A stretch of DNA of 13,363 nucleotides, taken from NCBI GenBank assembly GCA_001772665.1, contig MEVH01000027.1, positions 17,008 through 30,370 of the forward strand. The letters run 5' to 3'. The stretch comes from a candidate division WWE3 bacterium RIFCSPLOWO2_01_FULL_39_13 (GTDB lineage Bacteria; Patescibacteriota; WWE3; 2-01-FULL-39-13). A program made the position numbers and the translations under genes. Below, piece after piece: positions 6,096-12,886 of the stretch. The stretch's first letter is position 1. Each line of letters begins with the position of its first letter. A model generated the notes under the pieces. It was not told the origin of the DNA, searched no databases, and was given only the letters and a program-made list of their open reading frames with translations.

Positions 6096-6839
6096 ATGAA
6101 AAGCATATACAGCTCAAGCGCAGATTTCTACAATAAAAAAACTATAAATTCGAGAGATAAGTTTTTTCAAACGTACACTACTTCTGATCATACAACCAAA
6201 GATCTTATTTCTATTGCAACCGATAAACTAAACTCTTTAGCACAACCCAAAATACTTGATATAGGGACTGGCAATGGTTTTGTTCTAAACGAAGTCGCTA
6301 AGAATTTAAATAAAAGAAAGAAGTCAGAATTAGTAGGGATCGATTTATCCCCGGAGATGGTAAAAAGAGCTAAGACCTATTGCGCTGATTATAACGGAAT
6401 AATAATTTTAGAAGCAGATAATTTCTCGATACCGTTCGCCGATAACTATTTTGATGTTGTAACTAATAAGCTTTCTACGAATTTTTCTGTTTCAGAGGTA
6501 TTCAGGGTTCTGAAAAAAGGCGGGCTGTTCATATTTAAGGAGTATGGACTGCTAAAAGGCATGGGTGTTATTGCTGAAACATTCAAGGATAGGGTAAATG
6601 TAATAGACCCGGTAATATACCTGAAAAAAATCCGAGATCATAAACCTCAAAATATGATGTACAGCCAGTTTTATTTTGAAAAATCTTATACAAAAGATGA
6701 AATAAGGAATATATTAGCTATGGCACCAATAATCAGGGATTTTAATGAAAAAAAGGATATGAAAATAATTAAGAGCCTATTTGCTGAGGGAAATATAACT
6801 ATAACATCAGACCCATTTTTAATAGTAGTAGTAAAGTAA
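6096..6839 (+). CDS. class I SAM-dependent methyltransferase (second of two)
   Basis: The 247-residue protein belongs to the Methyltransf_11/25-like group. Motif I is KILDIGTGNGFVLNEVA (52-68), followed by GIDLSPEMVKRA (81-92) with the ribose-binding Asp83. IPFADNYFDVV and FRVLKKGGLFIFKEY complete the sheet. The N-terminal YSSSADFYNKK helix is typical of this group. It starts one base after the TAG of the preceding methyltransferase. The two are not close copies of each other, so they probably methylate different positions or intermediates. An upstream TTG at 6081 is possible but would add only five residues. Confidence 0.85.
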   Translation: MKSIYSSSADFYNKKTINSRDKFFQTYTTSDHTTKDLISIATDKLNSLAQPKILDIGTGNGFVLNEVAKNLNKRKKSELVGIDLSPEMVKRAKTYCADYNGIIILEADNFSIPFADNYFDVVTNKLSTNFSVSEVFRVLKKGGLFIFKEYGLLKGMGVIAETFKDRVNVIDPVIYLKKIRDHKPQNMMYSQFYFEKSYTKDEIRNILAMAPIIRDFNEKKDMKIIKSLFAEGNITITSDPFLIVVVK

Positions 6840-6840
6840 A

Positions 6841-7686
6841 ATGCTGATACTGGATTACTTTATTAGAAATATCATCCTTGCTTTATTTACAGAAGTTGAA
6901 ACCTACAAGATTTTCTCGACTATGAACGAAGACTGGAATAAAGTATCTTGGAAAGAAGTAACACAGAAGCTAACTCAAAAATCTTCCTGGCATACTTATA
7001 GGCTAAAATTGCACGATAAAATTATAAATGATGTAATAGCTGAATGCCGTATCAACTCAGCCAAAATAGAAAAACTGACTAATAGCAAGGAGCCGGCTGT
7101 TTTACTAATAAGAGGAGCTACCGGGGCTGGAAAATCTACGTTTATTCATAACAAATTGAATATAACCTCGGGAATCGTTGGTGGCGATCTGATAAGAAAT
7201 AAGCTGAAAAACAGTCTTTTTATCACAGCCAGGCGGGATACCCAATATGATCTAGAATCTTACTTCGTAACGGATAAAGTACTTAAATCTTTGCTAAGAC
7301 AACGAATTTCTATTGTAATAGAAAGAACTATAGAATACCTGGAGGATTTTGAGATGTTATGCACTTTATGTCAAAAATATGCGTATGACTCTCTGCACAT
7401 TGTTGATTTGGATGCTTCATTAGAAGACAGCATTAATAGAGTTGCAGAAAGAAATAAAGACAAGAACCGGAAGGGTCCCATTGTACCAGTGAAATACATA
7501 GAAAGATGCGTTAGAAATGTTATGGCTAATAGAATCAAGCTTATCGAAGATCTAAAAAAAGAACATGGCATTAATATTGCCTACGAGCTTTTTTCAAATT
7601 ATGGTGAAAAAGGAGACTTTAAAAAAGTTGTCGAAATATCTAAAGGAAATTTGTTGCATTGTCAACCATCGCTTAATTCTCCGTAG
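6841..7686 (+). CDS. Zeta-toxin/AAA_33-like P-loop kinase
   Basis: This is a P-loop phosphotransferase. The Walker A motif is RGATGAGKST (91-100). GGDLIRNKL (114-122) follows with the substrate-contacting Asp116 typical of Zeta-type and related small-molecule kinases. VIERTI and INRVAERN provide strand 3 and the arginine-bearing lid region. Zeta toxins phosphorylate UDP-N-acetylglucosamine. No epsilon-type antitoxin accompanies this gene, and its place as last gene of a metabolic-looking operon suggests a biosynthetic kinase instead. It begins one base after the preceding stop. An ATG at 6922 is an alternative start, because the first 27 residues are hydrophobic and outside the kinase fold. 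The 3' end lies about 100 bp before the right repeat copy. Confidence 0.75.
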   Translation: MLILDYFIRNIILALFTEVETYKIFSTMNEDWNKVSWKEVTQKLTQKSSWHTYRLKLHDKIINDVIAECRINSAKIEKLTNSKEPAVLLIRGATGAGKSTFIHNKLNITSGIVGGDLIRNKLKNSLFITARRDTQYDLESYFVTDKVLKSLLRQRISIVIERTIEYLEDFEMLCTLCQKYAYDSLHIVDLDASLEDSINRVAERNKDKNRKGPIVPVKYIERCVRNVMANRIKLIEDLKKEHGINIAYELFSNYGEKGDFKKVVEISKGNLLHCQPSLNSP

Positions 7687-7787
7687 AAATCTGACAGTCC
7701 ATGTAAAATTATCGACATGACATACCAAACCAAACCATTATCACGCTACCTTTCGATACTATCTTCGAATACGCAGAAACGAACATT

Positions 7788-7911
7788 TGGGGTGGGTAGT
7801 TGAGGCTAATTTGAACCAGATAATTGAAGAAATCGAAGTATTATCTGAGGTGATGATTGGAGCTGGGCAGATTTAATGACTAAGCTGTTTTCCACTACTA
7901 AGATGAAAGTG
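7788..7911. repeat. 124-bp direct repeat, right copy
   Basis: This is the partner of 2613-2736. On the minus strand its right end encodes the last residues of the intact HIT protein, from His116 onward. Of the three differences from the left copy, one is silent in the HIT frame, one changes Ser to Asn in the left copy, and one lies beyond the stop. To the left of this copy there is no HAD sequence, unlike the left copy. Confidence 0.95.
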
Positions 7912-8256
7912 AATTTGATTTACTTCCTGCCTTGTTCCTCCATTTGTTAGTATTGTGTATTCGGTTTCGTTCCATCCCAATTCAATAACAATATCCCGCG
8001 CGACTTTATAGACCTCTTTTATATATTCGCTATCCTCATCCTTCAGTGTATCAAGGCTTTTTATATGTTTTTTAGGGACTAAAAGGATATGTTTTTCCCA
8101 AAACGGCTTGGGATGCCAAAAGGCCAAGACTTTATCAGTCTCTTTTACTCTTTTAATAGGAAGTAGTTTTGACAGAGGAGTGCCAAATGCAATTCCTACA
8201 ATTAAGCCTCCTATGGGTGTCTTTGCTAATTTGAATAGTTGATTTGAAATTGGCAT
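7873..8256 (-). CDS. HIT-family nucleotide hydrolase/transferase (HINT-like)
   Basis: HIT proteins hydrolyse or transfer nucleotidyl groups from substrates such as AMP-lysine, AMP-phosphoramidates or dinucleotides. The 127-residue protein has the HIT core from about residue 38. It shows DKVLAFWHPKPFWEKHILLVPKKHI, then GGTRQEVNQIHFHLSSG with the His-x-His at 116 and 118. This is the Q-(L/I)-H-F-H-L-x-S-G variant of the triad. The N-terminal 35 residues include a hydrophobic stretch, LIVGIAFGTPLSKLL, which may bind a membrane or form part of the fold. The last 12 codons fall in the 124-bp repeat. It is the last gene of a minus-strand nucleotide-related set. No Shine-Dalgarno site is visible. 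Confidence 0.85.
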   Translation of the reverse strand: MPISNQLFKLAKTPIGGLIVGIAFGTPLSKLLPIKRVKETDKVLAFWHPKPFWEKHILLVPKKHIKSLDTLKDEDSEYIKEVYKVARDIVIELGWNETEYTILTNGGTRQEVNQIHFHLSSGKQLSH

Positions 8257-8274
8257 TTATTTTGTCTAATCTTG

Positions 8275-8673
8275 TCAAAGCAATTTTTGAAGCTCTTTTA
8301 TCGCCTCCTCAACCGAGCTTACAACTTTACCCGATTTTTTAACGAATTCAATTGACCACTTAGGTAATCTTTCTTCTTTTCATATGATTATTAACTTCTC
8401 GCAGGTATCGCCAGGTTTTTCAGTATTATTAGCCAGAAAATACCCAATTTCAATCCAAGTAGCCTCAGACGGAGCTACCCCCGGGTTTGCTACGAGTATC
8501 TCTGCATCCTTTACTGCTCTTAGGTCGTCAGGATAAAAGGCATCGGGCGATGATTGATCAGAGTGAAACTCCCAATCGTAGCACTTAAAGCCACCTAATT
8601 TCTTAAAATCCTCTTTCCAATCATTTTCATACATGTTGGCCTGCCCAGCTAAATATACTTTAGGTTTCTTCAT
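8275..8673 (-). pseudogene. nucleoside 2-deoxyribosyltransferase-like protein with internal stop
   Basis: Family enzymes exchange or cleave the N-glycosidic bond of deoxynucleosides and nucleotides. The start MKKPKVYLAGQ and the late ATWIEIGYFLANN (residues 71-83), containing the usual catalytic Glu at 75, define the fold. The reading frame stops at a TGA (8380-8382, codon 98) after EKLIII. The same frame then continues with clear coding character, KEERLPKWSIEFVKKSGK and on, to a second TGA at 8275-8277. Trp is a plausible original residue at codon 98. The truncated 97-residue product would lose the last helix region. The ATG overlaps the TGA of the upstream gene (ATGA), showing translational coupling. 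Confidence 0.7.
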
Positions 8674-9263
8674 ATTTGCTTCCAAGGAATAACTCTTAAG
8701 TTTATCCACTTTTTTGTCCATTTTTCGACCTTTTTTTCATATACCCATTTGATAACAGAAGGTTTGTTAGGTCTTACGACCATCCCAAAGAGGTCATTCA
8801 AACCATAAGGGGCGTAAACATTCACTTTTCCATCAATCTTGTTGATACCAACGGCCGTTGCAGTAGTAGGCCAACGGTTAATAGCGTCTTCACAAGATTT
8901 CAACTGGTTAATCTTTTTACCGAAATCTTGTTCAAACCAGAGGTGAACTCTTGCTTCGTTTACGACATCAACCTCAACTGGCAATGCCGATAGTAGCTTC
9001 TCTACTCGATTCTGTTCTCTTATTTCACCCTCTTTGCTAATATCTTTTGCGTCATAGTAGACCAAATCATAATCTTTGATACCGTTTGTTATTTCTTTGT
9101 CAGAGAGATAGTTCCAAACGCTTTGACAAATACACCCTGCACCTAAATACCAGTTGTTATAGTGCGGGAAGGGATTACTATTAAGGATTGCCATAATGTG
9201 CGGATTTTTTGAGACAATTTTCACTAAATATTCCGCTTGTTGTTGAATAGGTCTATCTACCAT
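8670..9263 (-). CDS. nucleotidyltransferase family protein (DUF925/NTP_transf_6-like)
   Basis: The 197-residue protein resembles a widespread but uncharacterised family related to nucleotidyltransferases. Supporting stretches are WYLGAGCICQSVWNYL (38-53), IKDYDLVYYD (62-71) with the Asp-x-Asp that would bind metal, VEVDVVNEARVHLWF (96-110), and RWPTTATAVGI (130-140). The substrate is not known for the family. I chose the ATG at 9263 because the longer frame to 9353 adds 30 residues with no family similarity; an AAAGAG lies 9 bases upstream. It lies 73 bp after a membrane protein gene. It overlaps the next gene by one ATGA, so the two are likely co-translated. Confidence 0.8.
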   Translation of the reverse strand: MVDRPIQQQAEYLVKIVSKNPHIMAILNSNPFPHYNNWYLGAGCICQSVWNYLSDKEITNGIKDYDLVYYDAKDISKEGEIREQNRVEKLLSALPVEVDVVNEARVHLWFEQDFGKKINQLKSCEDAINRWPTTATAVGINKIDGKVNVYAPYGLNDLFGMVVRPNKPSVIKWVYEKKVEKWTKKWINLRVIPWKQI

Positions 9264-9336
9264 AAACGAATACTCTTTACCCTCTCTAACCTTTGGTTTG
9301 TCGTTCAAATCAAAGATGAGACAGAAAAAGGTAAAA

Positions 9337-10005
9337 CTATTTTGATACCTCAATCGAGGTCATTTCGCCAGTAAAATCTGTTGTAACTAAGTATTTACTT
9401 GATCGCCCCAGTTTCACAGTCGCCTGGCAATTTACTCTATCAACCTTCAATATAACAATATCTGGGTCTTTTACGTGTCCATATCTTCTCAGGGAATCTA
9501 TCAATCTGGGGATATAATTTTCAACTAAATTTCTATTTTTCTTTTCCTGTATCTTCAGCAGTGCAAAAGCATAGATTACAAATGATATAGAAGTCATGAA
9601 AGTAATATAAGAAAACCACTGAAGAAATGCCCATATTTCCAAACTTGCAGTTATATTGGGCTTATTTATAACAATGCCGACAAAAAAGACACCTCCCATA
9701 ACAGATATAAGACAACATATTCTTAGCAATCTCCAAAACTTTTTTGTCTGGGAGAAAATATTTTCCCCTTCTTTAAGTAAATTGAATTTATTATAATCCC
9801 AAAAAGAAGATAAACTAATAATTGAAATGGAAAGTAATATTACTAAAAAGTTTGCAAGGTTGATAAAGTTTGGAATTAAGACAAACTGATCTAACTTCAA
9901 TATATTTACCAAACCCACTGACAAAACAGCAAGTAATTGGAGTAAGGCGGGTGCTACCGCTGCTAAATAACTTATTAAGGAATCACTGCTTTGTTGTCTA
10001 TCCAT
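9337..10005 (-). CDS. four-helix integral membrane protein of unknown function
   Basis: The 222-residue protein has four hydrophobic segments at about 12-36, 46-68, 93-114 and 126-150. A polar, basic loop (KEGENIFSQTKKFWR) lies between the second and third. A soluble C-terminal region of about 70 residues follows. It contains KVDRVNCQATVKLGRSS and could be a small beta domain on the cytoplasmic side. No enzymatic motif is recognised. The start ATG at 10005 has an AAGGATGG just upstream that could serve as ribosome binding site. It is the first gene of the minus-strand set leading through the nucleotidyltransferase-like gene towards the HIT gene. Confidence 0.75.
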   Translation of the reverse strand: MDRQQSSDSLISYLAAVAPALLQLLAVLSVGLVNILKLDQFVLIPNFINLANFLVILLSISIISLSSFWDYNKFNLLKEGENIFSQTKKFWRLLRICCLISVMGGVFFVGIVINKPNITASLEIWAFLQWFSYITFMTSISFVIYAFALLKIQEKKNRNLVENYIPRLIDSLRRYGHVKDPDIVILKVDRVNCQATVKLGRSSKYLVTTDFTGEMTSIEVSK

Positions 10006-10111
10006 CCATCCTTACACAACTAAGCCACGAATTTGATGCATATAAGCCCGCTTGCCTCCATTATTTATTAAAGACTGTATACGAGTTAAGGAATTTCTAC
10101 TACTCGAATAC

Positions 10112-10408
10112 TCAGTAATCAACGGTCTTCTCGCATAACGAAACTATTCTTCCAGGTTCTCTTTTACAGTTTAAACCACATTCAAAATCATCCGAAGGAT
10201 TACCACCTCTTTGCTTCTTTATACTATATGCCCAGTTAAGACATTGTTCTTTAGTGGTAAATATTGGGCTAGGATAATCTACTAACGTATCTCCGTCAGG
10301 ATAATAGAACCCCTGCCAAGTGTCAGGCTGCGCAGAACTTACAATCAATTTAAGTAAAAGATACCCGCAGATAACTATTATGACAATACCGATGTGTTTC
10401 ATTTTCAT
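10112..10408 (-). CDS. small membrane-anchored protein with four conserved-looking cysteines
   Basis: The 98-residue protein has an N-terminal membrane anchor or signal (IGIVIIVICGYLLLKLIV, about residues 6-23). An exported domain with WQGFYYPDGD, FTTKEQCLNWA and DDFECGLNCK follows. Outside the anchor, four Cys could form two disulfides. Small proteins of this style, with one helix, a W-x-G-F-Y-Y-P segment and C-L-x-W-A, occur in many uncultured bacteria, but their role is unknown to me. It lies alone, about 100 bp from each neighbour on the same strand. No clear Shine-Dalgarno site is present. Confidence 0.65.
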   Translation of the reverse strand: MKMKHIGIVIIVICGYLLLKLIVSSAQPDTWQGFYYPDGDTLVDYPSPIFTTKEQCLNWAYSIKKQRGGNPSDDFECGLNCKREPGRIVSLCEKTVDY

Positions 10409-10509
10409 ATAAATGAATAACTCTGATACTTCATGTACAAGTTCAGGTTAGCGTTTTTTCTCTTCAATAACAACTAACGTTCCTTTGCCCCCACATCCAA
10501 TATGACTGA

Positions 10510-11154
10510 TCAACGCTTCTTATTTTTAAACATCAATACAATTCCACCTGAAACAAGAGAAGAACCAAGAAGTGCCAAGATAGCGTCAGCACCGGAAACT
10601 GAAATTTTATCTTCTTCAATTGGTTCTGCGTTCTTACTAATATTCACAGTTATCGGTTTATTACTTTCCAGACCGACTTGATCCACATTATTCGTATCTT
10701 TCGAATTATTTATTCCAGCTTTACTTGGCTCGGGGTTACTTTTAATGCGCTCACAAGAATTCCCAACTTCCACAAATCCAGAGTCACACAGCCATGAGTC
10801 CACATTACCCCCGACACAATGAGCATTAAGAGGAAGCTTTACGCAAGCGCTTTTAGCAGTATTGGTACAATAGCCGTTGTTGCAACTGCAGGTACCATCG
10901 CTTTTGTCGTACATAGAATTAGGCGGACAAGTTGGATATGTTGGAATAGGAGCAGAATTGCAACTAGGATAGTACGGTGCGCAGGTCGCCGATAATGGGC
11001 TACCGTCACAACATGAACAACCACATACTCCACCATGCCATGAGCAACAACCACTTCTAGCTTTTGCTTTGAGTGGGATAGAAAAAGAGCTAACAAGGGA
11101 AAAAACTACAAGAAGGAAAAGGATACTAAACAACCTTAAGCTCACAGTCCCCAT
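10510..11154 (-). CDS. secreted cysteine-rich protein with C-terminal membrane anchor
   Basis: The protein has a signal peptide (LRLFSILFLLVVFSLVSSF) with probable cleavage near KAKA. The mature start, SGCCSWHGGVCGCSCCDG, is a Cys/Gly motif seen at the N-terminus of many secreted bacterial proteins, sometimes before a YHYH-like domain. A second Cys-rich stretch follows (CSCNNGYC, then AHCVGG and LCDSGF), then a polar linker and a C-terminal helix with LLGSSLVSGGIVLMF and a basic tail. The arrangement suggests an envelope-anchored, disulfide-stabilised surface protein. The ATG at 11154 overlaps a TATAAT (11153-11158). If that is the -10 box, the GTG at 11145, 7 bases later, would be the real, leaderless start. 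A GTG at 11190 is less likely. Confidence 0.7.
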   Translation of the reverse strand: MGTVSLRLFSILFLLVVFSLVSSFSIPLKAKARSGCCSWHGGVCGCSCCDGSPLSATCAPYYPSCNSAPIPTYPTCPPNSMYDKSDGTCSCNNGYCTNTAKSACVKLPLNAHCVGGNVDSWLCDSGFVEVGNSCERIKSNPEPSKAGINNSKDTNNVDQVGLESNKPITVNISKNAEPIEEDKISVSGADAILALLGSSLVSGGIVLMFKNKKR

Positions 11155-11425
11155 TATACACTTATCTTTTTTGTAATTTATTTCTGTCACAGGCTAATCT
11201 CTTGATATGGATCGTTCAGGACAAAACATGATTCTTCTTAATGTCCCGTACCGACCTCTCTTTAAGGGACAATAAACACACAAGATCCCGCATATTAAAT
11301 GTATTTCGAAATATAGAGACAGTTAAGATTGAGAAGTCTAAAGAGAAAATCCTGAGCGGTTATGTTTTGTAAATCGGCCTTTCAGCCACACAACCGCCCA
11401 GGCCGGTGCGGGTCATTGCTCGCTG

Positions 11426-11527
11426 TCAACGACAGCAACAACAACGCCCGCAGTGGTCGTCTCTACGACAACGACCGCAAATGTACTCGAGTATCCTTCT
11501 GGCGCATTGCCAAAGCTTTTGCAACAT
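11426..11527 (-). CDS. mini-gene for a 33-residue Cys/Arg-rich peptide (frame uncertain)
   Basis: Start signals are unusually good for this window. There is a TATAAT on the minus strand at 11562-11567. AAAGGAGGT lies at 11536-11544, and an ATG stands 9 bases after it. The ATG frame encodes 33 residues, beginning MLQKLWQC and ending GRCCCCR, with 8 Cys and 7 Arg. A different frame of the same DNA looks more like a natural protein: FGNAPEGYSSTFAVV, then ETTTAGVVVAVVDSEQ and a stop. Deleting one A from the AAAA at codons 3-4 would join the ATG to that frame and give a 37-residue peptide. hicA in this window shows the same kind of extra A. No homologue is recognised. Confidence 0.4.
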   Translation of the reverse strand: MLQKLWQCARRILEYICGRCRRDDHCGRCCCCR

Positions 11528-11535
11528 TTGCCTTT

Positions 11536-11567
11536 ACCTCCTTTCCTTAGGATTACGACGTATTATA
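11536..11567 (-). promoter_or_regulatory. -10 box and ribosome binding site of the mini-gene
   Basis: A perfect TATAAT (11562-11567, minus strand) would place the transcription start near 11554. The AAAGGAGGT at 11536-11544 then lies in a leader of about 27 bases. No good -35 hexamer is found at normal spacing. Confidence 0.4.
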
Positions 11568-11611
11568 GGACAAAACCGTAAGAATTAATACCAACAGTGT
11601 TATATGGTGGT

Positions 11612-12166
11612 TTAGTAATATAATTTTTCTGCAAGTATGTACATTCGGTTATCCAATAGTTCTAATAACTTATCTATATCAGCGCTTTTTGATAGTTCGC
11701 CATTTCTGATTTTCAATAACTCGTCATGTAATTTAATAAAATTAATTGATACCTCTTCTTCAAAATAATCCCTTGTGTTTTTGTCATAATACTTTTCTAT
11801 TGTAAAAAAATTTCCAACCAAGGATACGTTCCAATCTTTAACAGAATCATAGTATTCATCCCATAATTGATCCTTTCCTTCATCAAAATCTGTTAATCTT
11901 GAATTCCAATAAAAATTCTTGGCCATAAACAACCTTTTCCACGATTTGTTCAACAAAGAAATACTATATTCGTGTTTTGCTTCATTAATTCTTAATTCGT
12001 CCTGAAACCGTAGTTGTGATTTCGTTAGCAGTTTTGGCAAATAAAAATTGCCTATAACAAGAGTTAATGAAAGTAAAAATAATGGAGAATTTACAAAGAG
12101 CCAAATGAAAACAAGATTCTTTCGCTTTATTATCTTTTTTATGAACTTAACAAGAGCAAATTTCAT
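11612..12166 (-). CDS. single-pass membrane protein of unknown function
   Basis: The 184-residue protein has a basic N-terminus (KFIKKIIKRKN) and one long hydrophobic segment at about 18-43. A mostly helical, charged domain of about 140 residues follows. Positive residues before the helix predict the N-terminus inside. Aromatic-rich stretches such as YYDSVKDWNVSLVGNFF and HDELLKIRNGE suggest a helical bundle, but no family is recognised. It follows the frameshifted gene at 12198-12886 by 31 bp on the same strand. That gene shares the same architecture, so the two probably form an operon and may work as a pair. Confidence 0.65.
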   Translation of the reverse strand: MKFALVKFIKKIIKRKNLVFIWLFVNSPLFLLSLTLVIGNFYLPKLLTKSQLRFQDELRINEAKHEYSISLLNKSWKRLFMAKNFYWNSRLTDFDEGKDQLWDEYYDSVKDWNVSLVGNFFTIEKYYDKNTRDYFEEEVSINFIKLHDELLKIRNGELSKSADIDKLLELLDNRMYILAEKLYY

Positions 12167-12197
12167 GTTTTATACATTCGACGGCGAAGCTTATATT

Positions 12198-12886
12198 TTA
12201 CTTCCACCCTTTCATAACCTCTACAGCTTCGTTACCCATAAAAAGTCGTAAAAACGGCGATTTCAGCCGATTTTCAGTTGGTTGAAAAACTTCTAATATT
12301 TTAAAAGCCTCGCTGCCAATTTCAGATACTAATTCTATCCTTCGTTCAGAATACATTTTGTCAGAAATTCTTTTTAATTGTGTTTCTTTTTCACATGTGG
12401 TAATTTCGTCGCTTTCGGCAGTACTATTCAGTAGACAGAGTTCCAAGGCTTTTGTGTTTTCACTACGTATTTTCTCAATATTATCGAGCAATACATTGGA
12501 ACCTTCCACTCTCACGTCATAAAAAGATGTGATTCGAGAGATGATGTCGGGAGACAAAGAGAGAATATACCCGTTAGTTAGACCAGCTGCATATACTCGA
12601 GATGGATATGATTGATAAAATAATAAAACTCCCTCATTTTTTATGAAGGCAGTGAGTTCACCGCTGGCTTGCATGGCTATGTTAGTAATCTCCCATTGCA
12701 ATAATTCCAAATACCTTCGCCTATTTATAGTTTCATATATCCGGTCTGAAAGCGTGTTTATAAAAATCCCAAGGAACAAAGTAGAATCAAGCCATTAGTA
12801 CTTAAAAAAGCCTTAACGCCCCTTTTTAGAAAAAGATCTTTTATTTTTTTGAGGATAGGGAGACTTATTCTATGTTTTGATTTCAT
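12198..12886 (-). pseudogene. single-pass membrane protein with a one-base frameshift
   Basis: The ATG at 12886 opens a frame starting MKSKHRISLPILKKIKDLF that runs to GLILLCSLGFL and then stops. The downstream frame, from TLFLGIFINTLSDRI on, is open to the TAA at 12198. Adding one T to the TTT run near 12781 joins them into a 229-residue protein. A single membrane helix (about GLILLLFLGIFINTL) then falls exactly across the join, which strongly supports one original gene. The C-terminal part has EITNIAMQASGE, a segment with two Cys (ELCLLNS, TTCEKE), and RRIELVSEIGSEAFKIL. A minus-strand TATAAT lies 6 bases before the ATG, suggesting a leaderless message. No family is recognised. Confidence 0.7.

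Larger units (their letters stand above)
2613..7911. mobile_element. putative inserted cassette bounded by 124-bp direct repeats
   Basis: Two gap-free 124-bp copies enclose about 5 kb carrying an ITPase-like gene and a five-gene operon. The left copy joins the HAD tail. The right copy joins the HIT gene, whose 3' end is duplicated in the left copy. The simplest ancestor is HAD, one repeat, then HIT, with the cargo inserted later. No integrase, transposase or terminal inverted repeats are visible inside. This favours homologous single-crossover capture of a circular molecule carrying the same 124 bp, or a recombinase acting in trans. Three mismatches mean that the donor copy came from a related but different strain, or that the event is not very recent. 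Confidence 0.55.
11191..11611. other. 420-bp gap between annotated genes with locally GC-rich sequence
   Basis: Base composition changes sharply at about 11380-11500, which is GC-rich against an AT-rich background. Several short hairpins can be drawn, for example GCTGTC/GACAGC around 11422-11436 and GGTCGT/ACGACC around 11455-11476. The only gene with start signals is the minus-strand mini-ORF at 11426-11527. Plus-strand frames here lack ribosome binding sites. The remainder, including 11191-11400, shows nothing I can assign. Confidence 0.4.

Noticed and set aside
7687..7787. tRNA or attachment site in a tRNA at the right side of the cassette
   Set aside because: A TTCGAAT near 7766 recalls a T-loop, but the flanking bases do not form a T-stem and no acceptor stem is found. 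No tRNA gene was recognised in the window by eye.
2613..7911. CRISPR array or insertion sequence as explanation of the repeats
   Set aside because: There are only two copies, 5 kb apart and 124 bp long, partly coding, with no transposase or inverted termini.
8380..8382. Alternative genetic code with UGA read as Gly or Trp
   Set aside because: The clp fragment and rplS, both rich in Gly, contain no in-frame TGA. TGA ends the ITPase-like gene and the nucleotidyltransferase-like gene, the latter in a neat ATGA overlap with the next start. One nonsense mutation is simpler.
10440..10490. Rho-independent terminator between the two Cys-containing proteins
   Set aside because: GTTAG and CTAAC can pair, but the stem is only 5 bp with a long loop, and the T-run is not placed after it on the coding strand.
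11362..11550. Plus-strand open frame of 62 codons in the GC-rich gap
   Set aside because: It has no ribosome binding site, its composition is unlike a protein, and it is antisense to the mini-gene with strong signals.
11218..11576. 10-bp direct repeat AGGACAAAAC at 11218-11227 and 11567-11576 as a target-site duplication
   Set aside because: A 10-mer match over this distance can arise by chance, and nothing between the copies looks like a transposon.
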